From Siderastrea radians (Eukaryota > Cnidaria > Anthozoa > Scleractinia > Rhizangiidae): a DNA stretch of 64,000 bases. Location: positions 16,010,975-16,074,974 of the forward strand of contig OZ024898.1 of assembly GCA_964017195.1 (NCBI GenBank), written 5' to 3'. Of the stretch, positions 47,438 to 59,144 are shown one piece after another (the first letter of the stretch is position 1; each line of letters starts with the position of its first letter). The position numbers and the translations under genes were made by a program. The notes below the pieces were generated by a model that had not been told where the DNA came from, searched no databases, and saw only the letters and a list, made by a program, of their open reading frames with translations.

Positions 47438-47575
47438 TAGCCTGCGTAGCTGGCAGGGTTGTTTGCCCGAAGGCGACGTTTGAGCGGCGAGGCCACGACG
47501 AGAATGGCGAGGTGGCGACTCCGCCACCAACACTTAACTTTCGTGCGCGGACAATACTGCCAGCTGTGCAGGCTA
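47438..47575. mobile_element. Short MITE with TAGCCTGC-AGCTGGCAG ends
   Basis: The left end TAGCCTGCGTAGCTGGCAG is inverted at the right end (CTGCCAGCTGTGCAGGCTA). The element is 138 bp and GC-rich relative to its surroundings, with CGGCGAGG and GGCGAGGTGGCGAC inside. It is a typical very short non-autonomous element. Confidence 0.7.
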
Positions 47576-47599
47576 ACGGAAGGGCCGAGGAATTGTCTG

Positions 47600-47851
47600 T
47601 CAATTTCTTAGCATCAGGTTACGGCTAAAACCGCGCCTTTTGTAAAATACTGCCCAATATGCCGCCTCTTTAGTTTGCTGGGCGATTTGCTGGATTTCTT
47701 TTAGCGCTGAGGACAAACCATCACAGACCAACCCAGGCTCCTTTCTCTTCCTCCCTCGAGAAACTTCCAAGAAAGAAACATCGGAAGGACACTGGGAAAT
47801 GGGTGTAATATCCACTTTTGATAGCTTCCAAGTTGCCCTGTAACCGACCAA
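47600..47851 (-). pseudogene. Unidentified coding-like stretch
   Basis: An 83-codon minus-strand frame reads like real protein (SFLEVSRGRKRKE, ALKEIQQIAQQTKEAAYW) with balanced composition and a basic, helix-forming C-terminal half. No splice sites or upstream exons could be tied to it, and I do not recognise the family. It may be the last exon of an unseen gene or a transposon remnant. Confidence 0.3.
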
Positions 47852-48522
47852 GACAACACTACCATTCCTTATCCATGAAACATTTCCTCACCCAAGCGAG
47901 GTAGGTAGTTGTTCCATTCAAGGCAATCGATGTCGACAAGAATATGTGACCGCACCAATCAAACGCAGTGCAACTAATGCCTAGACTTCCTCGATGGCTG
48001 TCAAAAGTACTTCCGCCCAACCCCGCCACCAACGCTGTGGTCAGTGCTCAGAAGCAGAGGAATTGAGCAACGCGCGCGCGAACACTCATGATTCCTTTGA
48101 TTCCTTTCGCCGGTTTGACGTCATGTCAAAACGAACTGGGGCTTCCCGAGTACACCGTGAAGACTTCCTTGGACCAAAACTAGACCAGCTAGGACCAGTT
48201 TTAGGCTAGTTTCAGATCTCACCATATTATATTGAATTTACCCTCAAACTTGCTGGAGTAGGTCAGATTGACATAATCGAGCTAAAAGTCACGTCTTCCA
48301 CAGTTTCTACAGTTCCGGTGACCTCTTTGGTATGATATTTACCGGAAGTGAAATATGGCCCAATCAGCGGACCGTTTAGAAAGTGCCTTTGCCATCTGCC
48401 GAAGGTTTATAATTTAGCTGCTGTCTCATTTTTTTCAGCCAAATAAGTATTTAAGCCTTTCGCAAGAATTTCATAGTTACTTCGTCGTTGACTATAAATC
48501 TTCAAATATTAGCACCAGAATT

Positions 48523-51500
48523 ATGAATCCTAGAGAACTGCGTGATTCGCCATGGTGGGAGAGTTATGTCCCCAAGGACCAGTTGATTCATCTCGTCGCT
48601 GGTGGAATCGCTGGAGGAGTCTCGAGAACATGTGTTTCTCCTTTGGAAAGAGTTAAAATGCTGCTACAGGTAACAAACGTTTATCACTGATAAGCAAGCT
48701 AGCGCTTGTCTGCTTGTTTTGACTTCGTTTTACCGAGGGACTAGAAGAGCCAACCCTGGAAGAATAGTCCAGGTATAGCACGTAATACTAAGCATTTGGA
48801 CGTTGTCTACAGATTCAAGTTTCTGAGACGAGGTATACCGGTGTAACACAAACCTTGGTCAAAATTGGGAAAGAAGAAGGGCTGTATGGCTATTTTAAGG
48901 TAAGCTTAGTCAAGTCATAAACCCTTCATTAGAATTAGCAAGTTATTAACTTCTCAAGCTTGGTTATCGAATTTGTAGCTTTGTCGTTGGTGCAAATAAC
49001 CCTCTGCTTTTTGCCTTAAACGAAACTGGAGGCCAAGTAAACTTATAGAGCTGCAGCATTCAAAAGTTTTGGTGGCAAGGAAAAGTTTTGTCTTTCCCTG
49101 CAAACAGTGGTCTCTTTCGTCAAGACTTAATGGTAAATTCGAGAGAGACCTATGCCGGTCAATGACACTTTTCCTGTTGCATGAGTTATCTTGACAATGA
49201 ATGATGTAAACTCTACGCACAGCGCCTGTCATTCAGGACTGTTCACGAGGGAGTTCATGATAGAAACAAGCTTTAAATTTAAACAAATTTATTCAAATGA
49301 GCTTTTGTTTGCCTGTTAAAGCAAAACACATCCCATTTCTGCCTTGAGGCAATTATTCTGCTGGGCACATGAATCGTTTCATGTCAGTTTTGTGCCAAAA
49401 TCGTGCAAGTATTGTGCAAGTCAGTCGACTATTATAAAGACTGAGAAAAGCCCAGGCAACAAGGCATTCATACTGTCTTCACATTTAGTGTGACCAAAGA
49501 ACACCGTCACTCCAGCTAAACAAGAGGACATTGTCTACGGGATTGCGTGTGAATGGAGCAAAGGCTTCATGGATGAGACAGGTCTATTCAGGAGAGATTC
49601 AAAAAGCATGACAGGGTTATACAACTCACTCAAACCCATACCCCTGTGATTTCTGAGCATGCCAGTAACACCTAGTTACCTGCCAGGTTGTAACTGTTCT
49701 TATTGGTGGGTGACAAAGACAAAGGTTGTCACAAGCCTTACTAAGTAAAAAGCGAGCTCCTCTGGACAAAAGCATTTCTTCTACATCCAACAGTCCACTA
49801 GGGTGCAGTGGTTAGCACTTTGAACTTCAGATCTGACAGTCTGTGGTTTGAGGCCCAGTCCCTGCCACTGTGTTGTTTCCGTAAACAAGAAATATGTTAA
49901 CCCCATATTGTCTCTCTCCACCCAGGTGTACATATGGGTATCAGTGACCTACTGCTGGGGGTAACCCTCCAATGGCCCAGCATCCTATCCAGGGGGGAGT
50001 ACCAATACTCTCAGTTGCTTCATGCTGCAGAAACCGGACTAAGCTCCGGCTGTGTGGGTTTCCTTGGCTCGTGTGCGACTTTACTTTTACCAACAGTCCA
50101 CTAACAGAGTGAATTTTTAATATACCTCCTCGGAATATTGCACAAATAAAAGCAACATTCTCTGCCAGAAAGATTGCTTTTATTTATCCTATTACTTGTT
50201 GCTGTAAAGAATTCCATTAGTTCACTGGTTGTGAAATATCACAGAAAACATCCATCCCCCCCATGGCTGGTTTTTTGTTTGACCCTCCCCCCCCCTCCTT
50301 ACTACTACCATCAATACTCCTCTGGAAATTCCAGTTTAGATTTAAACTTTCCTCTTAAAACTGGCTTTTGAGACCCCACCCCTTCGGAATTTCCAATGGC
50401 CACAGCCTCATTCCTTTTTAAAATTTTTACGCACCATCCTTGGAGTGGGTATGGATAGTTTCTGGAACCACACAATAATAAGCCAAAGAAAATAAACAGA
50501 AAAGCTAGCACATATTACGGCACGAAAAACCATTTTAAAAAGGGTTTCTGATAGTGCCAATTCCTCCACACACACTGTCACAGCAACAAGCAAACTAAAG
50601 GTCATCAGTTCTGATAATTTATGCAAACTTTAAATAGAGAACAGCAGGATACTGGAACATGATTAACAAATGTAAGTAAATCACAAATGCCCTAATTTTC
50701 TTGAACCAAGCACTTGGCTGTACTGATAGGCTACTTCAAATAACAAATTTTCATTTAATTTAGGGAAATGGAACCAATATTGTGAGAATTGTCCCATACA
50801 CTGCTGTGCAATTTGCCGCCTATGAAGAATGCAAGAAAGTAAGTATTAATATTTTACTGTTAAAACATAGGCATGCAGTGCATGCAGAACCGGTGACATT
50901 TTTTTTAAAACTTGTCACAAACGTACATAACTAGTTACCTTTGTGTGCAAGTGAGCAGAAACTTGGCCGACAACATTACACCACAACTCTGCCTTATTTT
51001 CTGACTTTCTGGGGAACACGTGACTTCATTATCGCCGTTAGTTCCAGTCACACGTACAACACATTGAGTGTGTAGCTGCACGTGCCACCGAGATCCTGCC
51101 CAAACATGCAGGAAAATCATTTGCAAGTGCAAGCAGCTATTCCTTCTATTTTATTACGGTATTTATCTGCCTATAGGCTGGAGTTTGGCTTTAACTCACA
51201 CCGACAATAATATTTAAGGGGTACGTTTTCTTGTTGCAAGTCAAGTTGGCTATAATAATTTTGGTCTTTTTGCTTTGCGAATCGCGAAGCAAAGCGTGCC
51301 TATTTGCATAATAATTATTGTTTCATTTCTAAATTTAGCCGAATAAATTTTGTTTGCTTTGCGTTCGAACAGTACGAAATTGTAAAAATTCAGGTCACAC
51401 TTTCAAAAGCTTCTCAGTAAACAGTTATATTGCATTCGAATTGACTCTGCTTGGAAATCAAAATGCGCTCCTTCAAAAAAACAAATAATTCGGCTTGGAG

Positions 51501-53762
51501 ATTAAAAAGGGAAACGAGTGCAAATATAAATGACTTATGTGTGGGAATTCGCGAACCAAGTCAAGTTCATTGTCTTGCTGCATTTTTTGTGCCCCTCGGG
51601 CAAGTACACTAGCAAAAAAACCTGCCTACCTCAGTCCACAAAAACAGTGCATTCCAGGGGTTATTCAATGCAAAATAAAGTAGGTCCTAGTTGATCAAGA
51701 TCAAACCCAGACACTTCACAGTCCAGGCGAGGTACTCCAAGTTGTAAGCTATTTTACTCTTCTGTGTGGCACACCCCACCCCAAAACCCATAGGGTACCC
51801 CCCCCCCGCCCTCACTGGCGGAGCAAACATCACTCATTGAAATTTAGCCTCCTACATAAATCGAGTGATGTCACCAGTTAAAAATGAGTAAATTTATGCA
51901 ACTTGTGGTGCACTGATTTACACAGTGTACATGTGTATGCATTAATTATATGCAGTTTTATACCAACAACAATTTCCTAGTGTCTGATAGCACTGCTCAA
52001 GCTGATAACTAAGTACCGGTAGTTGCTTTATGCAGATTTATATTTGAAGTTAAACTTCAAGTTTTGTTGCTGTAGCTCTAGGTGGTAAACAGACCTAATG
52101 CCCTTGTTGCTCAGTGGTTTATGAAGCATCTGACCAGCATGGGATGTTATGGATTAGACTCCATAAATTATATGGGCCATCTCAGACATTTTCCTTGAGG
52201 TCCAATCTTCCAACAAAATCCTGTCATGTTGTTTCCTCCACATGATCTCTCATCGCCCAGGTGGATAAGTGGGTTCCACAAAATGTGCCAAAATGCTGCA
52301 GTTAACCTGTGATGGACCAGCATGCAATCCAGGGGACAGAAAACAGGGTTAACTTAAAAGACTTGTGGCTTTCCCTATGATCCACCTGCGACTTTACTAT
52401 TATCTTGCACACTAACCTTTGATTAAATTCCAAAACTTTCTTAAGTGCATGTATGTTTTCCATAACATTGAACTCTTTCAGCTGTTGAAAATTCCTGAAG
52501 ATCCTAGAGAGCAACGGCCATTGTTGAGGCTTACGGCAGGTGCAATGGCTGGCATCATATCATCCACTGTGACCTATCCACTTGATTTAATCAGGTGGGT
52601 ACTACAGTCAGTGCAGATTACATTGCATTGATCACGGTTCAACCCCATGAATGATCACTTATTAATAACCCTTTAAGCCCTAACAGTGACGAAAATAAAA
52701 TTTCTCTTTACATCACTGCTTGTTCAAACATTCAAGTGATGAGAATAAACTTAAGGAAACAATCACCAAGGATAAGATGTTTTGATATTTAGACAAATTC
52801 TCCTTACTAGTTCCGTAAGAAATGTATGGAGAACAGAAAGGAGAATATGCATTTCATATCAGGGCTTAAAGGGTTAAAATGTCAAGCCTAGCTGCCCGCT
52901 TGGGGAAAGTCAGACCACAGGGGTCCAAATTTCACTAATTGTATCATAATTATTGTTATCGTTGTCACTGTCATTATAATCATTTTTTTAAAATAATTTT
53001 TGATTATTTAATCATTAAATAGAGTTTCAAAGACTTACATGTAATAATCCAGGCATAAATGTATAACTTAAAAGGTAGCGTAATCTTATCCAACATCTTG
53101 CCACTACACTACCTTGCCAACCCTTGAGGCAATGTGCAAAAAACTTTTATAAACTGATGGGGATAAATCCAAGATGGCCACGTTAATCAATCAGGTTCCA
53201 TCAAGGTTTTCACTTGCATTTTTTCACTGCAAAATCATCTGTGTGGACCAAGAACATTCTGAAGCCACTTGTCTGTTTGGTACCAGAACAGACAAAGAAA
53301 GATGCAATATTTGCTACATTTTTTGGCTTGTTGTTGTTGTTGTTGTTTCTTTATCAAGAAGATCTTTCACCTGCGATGTTCCATTAGAGGATACCCACCC
53401 CTCCATAGTGCCCTCGTGGAGTCTTCGTGCAACATATATTAAACACAGATGGCCTGCAAAAATTTGCAAGCTGAACATCAAAATCAGCTATAGCTAGTTT
53501 AAAGCATTTCAGTGGAGTGTATTTTGGATTACATTATGGTGTGTGCATCTAGTGTACACATTGAATTTTTATTTTGAATTACTAGTGGCAAATTATAACC
53601 TTAGTATGTATGAGTTAAAAAAAATAGTATGCATGAGTTGGCTCTGAGGAAATTGATATAAACAATTTTAATGTAGTAGGGATAATTAGGTGTCCCCAAT
53701 TAGCATATGGTTTTCCTTATGCTAGATCTTTTGACACATGAATAAAGTTTTTATTATTATTA

Positions 53763-53845
<83 letters not shown>

Positions 53846-56800
53846 GTCTGGGGAATTTAAGAAACTTGGAATTATGCATCAAGTCAGGGAACCACTTATA
53901 ATGTACCTCACACTGTCAGTGAAAAGTCACAGCATTTGGTTTTTCACTTGCCACTAGGTTTTCTAAGGATATTTAATCTGTTGTCCTAATGTTTCATTTT
54001 TCGGTTTACACAGAACAAGATTGGCTGTTCAGGGGGAAGGCAGGGAGCGCCGTTACAGGTGAGATTCCACATCAGACATGTAGTGCAAACAGTTGAATTG
54101 CAGTGCAGGTCCTCCCATAATTCTTGTCCTGCAACAAAGTATGCAATACAATCACACAGCAATTTCAGGGGTGATCACAGAGCAACTTGCAAATCATATG
54201 CAATGTTGCACATAGTGTTGCGCTGTGTGTTAATCATTTTTGCACTCAGCATTGTCCTTTAGATTGAATAACCTGATGGCTTTTAATGTTATGATGAATA
54301 AAAAGAGCTCAGACTGCAAAATATAGGAGTTTGATCACTTTTTCTAATAATTTAGCCTGCCATATATTTATGGTAAAGTAGCTTTAAAAAGGTGGTTTAA
54401 GTCCTCACAGGGCTTTTTCTCTATAGGCTGGACAAGGGCCAGTACTACTTAATTAGTCAGTGTAAAATGTAGACTGCGGACTATTGTTTTGACTATATAA
54501 TTATATATGCAAATGTGCAGGTGACAACAAAATCACAATAGTCCCATTGGCTGTTTACACATTAGAAGATGGACAAATCGTCTGGACGGACAAGTTGTCT
54601 AGTGTGAAAACAGGACAGACACAATTTTGGACGTACAAGTCACTGATTTTGTCCGTCACTGATTTTGTCACTGATTTGGCCATATGCATCTAGACGATTT
54701 TTCTAGGCCGATTTGTTCATCTAAACGAACAAGTCGTCCAAAGTCCGAATTAAATTCACACCAGACGAACAAATGGTTGCATCTCCGTCACAGTGCTCTC
54801 TAAGGGGAATGGAACTAGCAGAGGGACTGATGGTTTGTGGGAAATCAATATGGCGGGAGGAAAGAGTATGTCTCATGTTCAGAAAAGAAAGCGATAAAAC
54901 TAAATGTCTCTCTCGAAACACAAAGCAGCTCCCACCACAGCTGGTTTGTTCATCAATGGCAGCCGTTTTTTCCATGTAAGCAAGGTAACCAAGCCAGTGT
55001 TAGTGCCAGGCCCCTTAAGGTGATTCCATTCAATTGCATTGAGCATCCTTTCTGCCCAATTTTTTGCGTGATTAGGGCGCGCATGTTCGGAACTTGGTAG
55101 GTTTTCTATGAAAACTGAGCTGTCCACAGAAATGAGTTGTCGTTTTCTCCAAAACAAAATCGGTGACCCCACTTTTTTATTCCATTTATTTGAAGAAAAT
55201 ATGACTCTGCATGATATATCCAAATTTGAAGAACTTTTGATTTAAGATGTTTCACTGGAAGAGTGCAAACGCTCGATTTGCGTATTATTTCATTCCTCTC
55301 ATTTTTACTGGCAACTTTAACAGTTACTGTAACATTGTTTTGCTATCACAAGAATAAGGCTTAAACCATATTTTCTCAATTAAACGCCCCTGGCGTTTAT
55401 TTCAAACTTGGCCAGGTGGTTTTTTAAGAGAGGAATTTTATTCATTTTACTTGACATCGTCTATCTTGCCCTTACACCTTAAATTCATTATATCACAAGT
55501 AAACGTCTGAGGTGCTCATTCCCCGACTTCCTCTTTTAGACCCGGCATTTATTCAGGGCCCAGCGTTTAATTGAGAAAATACAGTATACTTCATTGCAAG
55601 TAAAAACTTTGTTAACCCGTATGAAACAGATTACGTTTACGCAGCACTGCTTTAGCGACTAACTAGGGCTGCAGTGAACACTGTGAGAAGGTTGCATGAA
55701 CGCTGTTTTCGTTGCACTGCAGCAGTGTCAAAAAATGACTGCATGAGTACTGCAGTAGCGACATTGAGAGCTGCTTGAACGCTGCAAGAGAGCCACAGCA
55801 AAATAGCAACACAGAGCTTTATGGTCAATTAGCAGTGTTTGTGCAGTTCTTACGTAATGCTACGCATCGTTTTTTACTGCAACATTGATGGCAGTCGCGT
55901 GATGCGAGCACTGATCTTTGAAAGATAATTAGTCTGCTCACAACAGTCTCGAATTGTAGTTACTGAAGTTGTCTGAAGAGTTAAACAAATTAATTTATAC
56001 ATCGATTTTTTTATATATACATACATGTAAGTGTTTCTCTAAATAATAAGGTTAGCAACGAAGACATCGTAAACAAACCTTTAATGCCAAATCCGAAGTT
56101 TTGCTACATCAGTTTCCGATCGCGTCAGGTAAAATTAACATCTTAGAATACAGAAAATTATGAATGGTTGACTTCAACTTGCAAGTCCAAACACTATTAT
56201 ATATACAACATAGTTACACTTAACCTAGCAGCACTGTTTTTCACCTTTAGTTAATTAAATGAGCTCACAACAAACGTTTTCATAGCAAAAATAACAATTT
56301 TCTCTCGGGAGAAGAAAGCGGCAACTTACCAGCTGCTTGCAACGAACTTTTTCTAGCAGTGTATAGGATTAGTTCTCTGAAGATCTAATGAAAATTGTAG
56401 TATTCCTGATGCAAACCAGTCTGAGAGAGCACTTCTTACGTCCCTCTGCTTTTCAGATCCATCAAACGGTAAATCCACGAACCAAATTGATCAGTGGCCA
56501 AAGTCGAAACATATAAGCTTACTGGAAACATACATTCCCATACAAGTATCTTGTCGTCGCATCCATACAACTTTCAGCAGCGATTTTTTCTGTTGTGTGT
56601 GCATTTCCAAGCTCAGCTTCTTTTCTTGGTATACTTTCTTCTTGAAAGTTTTCCAGATTTTCATGGCTAGCCGAACTTCACAATGGACAAAATAATGATT
56701 TTTGAAAAGTAACCTATGGACCGCTGAAGTAACGTCTGTTTGATGCATTCCATTGAGATCATTTTAGGGCCAATGACGTGGGGATTCTGAATGGCTAGGT

Positions 56801-58581
56801 CATCTGGTGGTGTTACCTTAAAATAAACATCTCTTCAAGGGGATAACTTGAAAGATACTCGATGGAGTTTCCAAATCAAGAGTGTTAGAAGACGATTTCT
56901 TCGTCATTCAAGTAATCTTGATCCCTTGCGTGCAAGCGAAAAGCTACCAATTGATCACATGCTAACGTAACATGACTCCTGAGCAAGCCACAGCTCCGAG
57001 GTTTATTCAATTCACTCTTGCTTGAGTTTATGACCACGTCGCTTTTTTCAGAAACTTACAACTTTTGTAACATAGTCTCGTGTATGAGAAACAAGGAATA
57101 TTAATATCAAGAAAACAAAATGATTCCAAGATTCCACCTGTAAATGTTGCAAGCTGTTGACATGTATTACATGACAGTGGTGATCCAAAATAGGTACACA
57201 TTGTATGTAAGCTCACTTTTATTCGGGCTGAAAAATATTAGCAACCGCTTCCACTCTTGCTTGAGTTTACAACCACGTCGCTTTTTTCAGAAACTTACAA
57301 CTTTTGTAACATAGTCTCGTGTATGAGAAACAAGGAATATTAATATCAAGAAAACAAAATGATTCCAAGATTCCACCTGTAAATGTTGCAAGCTGTTGAC
57401 ATGTCTAAAAAATTACATGACAGTGGTGATCCAAAATAGGTACACATTGTATGTAAGCTTACTTTTATTCGGGCTGAAAAATATTAGCAACCGCTTCCAC
57501 TCTTGCTTGAGTTTACAACCACGTCGCTTTTTTCAGAAACTTACAACTTTTGTAACATAGTCTCGTGTATGAGAAACAAGGAATATTAATATCAAGAAAA
57601 CAAAATGATTCCAAGATTCCACCTGTAAATGTTGCAAGCTGTTGACATGTCTAAAAAATTACATGACAGTGGTGATCCAAAATAGGTACACATTGTATGT
57701 AAGCTTACTTTTATTCGGGCTGAAAAATATTAGCAACCGCTTCCACAATTTCATCTGCAGCATTCATGCAGTCTTAAGCATGGCTAATAAAAGTTGTAGT
57801 TTGCAATGTTACCTGTTTTTTCATTGCAACTTTTAAGCAGTGATGTGCAGCGCTGCTTTGACGATGCTTTAGCATCACAAAAAGTTTGCAGTGCTCCTGC
57901 AATGCGTAATTTTTGGTTCTGACTGCTTGAACGGCTCGCCAACAATGCTTAATCAATGTGTAAGCGCTGTGCAACCCAACAAGTGAACTAATGCATTGCT
58001 GCAGCAGCACTGCGTCGTTCGTACAGGAAAGTAGTGGGTGTCTCTGGTGCAAAGATAGGTTTTTTAACATTGCCACCGATAGCTAGCCAGTTACCCATAT
58101 AGTACAGCCCTATAGCATGAAATCAGACGGGGTGACCCCTTCTTTTTATTTTATTTTTTTCAGTGTACTAGCTGTAATTAATAACTGTGCAAAGTTTCAA
58201 CAAATTCTCATTACACCTTCTTTTTCGATGGAATCACCTTAAGTTCAAAATCGTCTGTTTTTCCGTCTAGATATGATATGATATTTACAATGACAAACAC
58301 AGTCAAGCTGAGTTGTCCATCTAGAATTCACATTAGATGAATAAATCGTCGGACAACTTGTCCATTCAGACAATTTGTCCGTCTCCTAGTGTGAAAACGG
58401 CCATTGTTTCAAGAATGAAAAAAAATGGTCTGCACTCATTCCGCAGTCTGCATTTAACACTGCCCTACTGCGTAATATTTTCTTCCACAGAAACATCCGA
58501 CATGCATTTGTTACTATTGTTAAAGAAGAAGGTGGTTTGTTTAGTGGATGCCTGTTTAGAGGACTCGGACCATCATTAATA
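48523..58581 (+). CDS. SLC25-family mitochondrial carrier 2 (5' part; continues past window)
   Basis: Coding exons are 48523-48669, 48813-48899, 50764-50838, 52482-52594, 54014-54058 and 58491-58581, totalling 558 nt (186 codons). Exons 2-6 have exactly the lengths (87, 75, 113, 45, 91) and phases of exons 2-6 of carrier 1. Signatures PLERVK (residues 40-45) and PLDLIR (136-141) mark the first two carrier repeats; the third repeat must be encoded beyond 64000. The N-terminus is 25 residues shorter than in carrier 1 and begins MNPRELRDSPWWESY. Strong shared motifs include [30 protein letters not shown] and RTRLAVQGEGRERRYR. It is expected to be an inner mitochondrial membrane exchanger of a nucleotide- or CoA-type substrate. 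The exon 6 donor is ATA|GTAAGC; no exon 7 was found in 58582-64000. Confidence 0.9.
49485..49700 (+). pseudogene. Penelope-like element remnant (GIY-YIG region)
   Basis: A decayed stretch reads AKQEDIVYGIACEW, then FMDETGLF and a trace of HANNTGHYP-like sequence (SEHASNT in shifted frame). This parallels the GIY-YIG region of the element at 31322-32410. Stops are frequent. It lies in intron 2 of carrier 2. Confidence 0.6.
49800..50092 (+). mobile_element. tRNA-derived SINE (family shared with 52092)
   Basis: The head has an A box (GGTGCAGTGGTTAGCAC) and a degenerate B box (GGTTTGAGGCC). The body contains CCACCCAGGTGTACATATGGG, GTAACCCTCCAATGGCCCAGC and TCCTATCCAGGGGG, and ends TGTGCGACTTTACTTTTA. 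The body motifs recur at 52092-52402. It lies in intron 2 of carrier 2. Confidence 0.75.
50237..50475. mobile_element. Degenerate MITE of the TGTGTGGTTCC family
   Basis: The right end GGGTATGGATAGTTTCTGGAACCACACA is the inverse of the TIR seen at 25162. The left end (CACAGAAAACATCCATCCCCC) is eroded. There are C-rich and G-rich subterminal tracts and no coding sequence. It lies in intron 2 of carrier 2. Confidence 0.65.
52092..52402 (+). mobile_element. tRNA-derived SINE, diverged
   Basis: It matches the SINE at 49800 in order: GTTGCTCAGTGGTTTATGAAGC (A-box region), GGATTAGACTCC (B-box region), CATCGCCCAGGTGGATAAGTGGG, GTTAACCTGTGATGGACCAGC, ATCCAGGGG and CTGCGACTTTACTATTA. It is more mutated than its partner. 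It lies in intron 3 of carrier 2, about 80 bp before exon 4. Confidence 0.7.
53750..53845. repeat. ATT microsatellite, about 30 units
   Basis: This is a nearly pure (TTA/ATT)n run with one early interruption. The preceding AATAAAGTTTTTATTATT suggests it is the 3' tail of a non-LTR retroelement fragment. It lies in intron 4 of carrier 2. Confidence 0.9.
55015..58242. mobile_element. Nested inverted-repeat element with TTAAGGTGATTCCAT ends
   Basis: TTAAGGTGATTCCAT at 55015 and ATGGAATCACCTTAA ending 58242 are inverted. GCAGT-rich tracts lie near both ends (55640-55800 and 57760-58020). A GGTGACCCC block occurs near each end, but in the same orientation. The interior is non-coding as far as I can read. 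Confidence 0.5.
57013..57750. repeat. Tandem repeat, 239-246 bp unit, three copies
   Basis: The unit starts CACTCTTGCTTGAGTTTA at 57013, 57252 and 57498 (239 and 246 bp apart). Copies are almost identical; copies 2 and 3 share a 7-bp insertion (CTAAAAAA context) after GTTGACATGT. It forms the core of the nested element at 55015-58242. Confidence 0.9.
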
Positions 58582-58599
58582 GTAAGCAATGGTTCTACC

Positions 58600-58810
58600 T
58601 TTTGTAGACTGCAACAACAGACTACGGACGACAGTGTACAGAAAACCAACACATACCAACAGACTACTCAACCAATCATCTTACAACCTATATAGACCTT
58701 GACAAGACGCACGCAACTAGTCTGTGTTTCACCTGACACCTTAACAGACGAAATCAAGAACTTGCACAACATTTTCAACAAGAACAATTTATTTTTTATT
58801 ACAGCTGGGA
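58600..58810 (+). pseudogene. Penelope-like element fragment (RT C-terminal part)
   Basis: Conceptual pieces TVYRKPTHTNRLLNQSSYN and TRRTQLVCVSPDTLTDEI are typical of the region after the RT catalytic motif in Penelope-like elements. They are separated by a frame change and a stop. The fragment ends abruptly near 58800. It probably belongs with the GIY-YIG piece at 63285-63670. Confidence 0.65.
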
Positions 58811-58989
58811 CTTTATTACACACAACACTTAATATGTAATAAGCGAAAGATTAGATAAAAGTTGTGCAAAACTCCTTGAGTTTAATGGTTAGAGAACAAC
58901 ATGGCTGACTGACATGGCAATTATATACACGCAACAAATAATGGGTAACATGAGATTACAAGATAATATTGCGTGACGGGAAACATGCT

Positions 58990-59065
58990 TTTTACCCCGC
59001 CGTCAGGACGGGGTCTAGTAATACCCCTTTTTTTTTTACCCCGCCGTCAGGACGGGGTCTAGTAA
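58990..59065. repeat. Duplicated imperfect palindrome (ACCCCG...CGGGGT)
   Basis: ACCCCGCCGTCAGGACGGGG followed by TCTAGTAATACC occurs twice, at about 58996 and 59038, each followed by a T-rich run (10-18 T). Each copy is an imperfect 21-bp palindrome. It looks like the terminus of a dispersed element duplicated in place. Confidence 0.6.
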
Positions 59066-59144
59066 TACCTGTTTTTTTTTTTTTTTTTGTCGTGGTCACT
59101 TGCCCCAGACCTCAGCTCGGTCAAAACAATACTTGCCGGTAATC

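Larger units (their letters stand above)
46510..48522. other. Intergenic region between the two carrier genes
   Basis: It holds the short MITE at 47438-47575 and an unidentified minus-strand coding-like stretch at 47600-47851. The last 200 bp before 48523 should contain the promoter of carrier 2, but no core element stands out. Otherwise nothing was recognised. Confidence 0.5.
54548..58403. mobile_element. Inverted-repeat DNA element, 3.86 kb, with a nested element
   Basis: The left end (TGGCTGTTTACACATTAGAAG, GGACAAATCGTCTGGACGGA, CAAGTTGTC) is inverted at the right end (GACAACTTGTCC, GACAATTTGTCCGTCTC, CTAGTGTGAAAACGGCCA). Inside are a second inverted pair (55015/58242), a three-copy array (57013-57750) and GCAGT/CTGCA-rich subterminal tracts. 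No transposase was recognised. It fills most of intron 5 of carrier 2 and ends about 88 bp before exon 6. Confidence 0.65.

Noticed and set aside
55015..58242. Transposase gene inside the nested inverted-repeat element
   Set aside because: The longest frame (56491-56748, minus) has no recognisable catalytic motif and no continuation.
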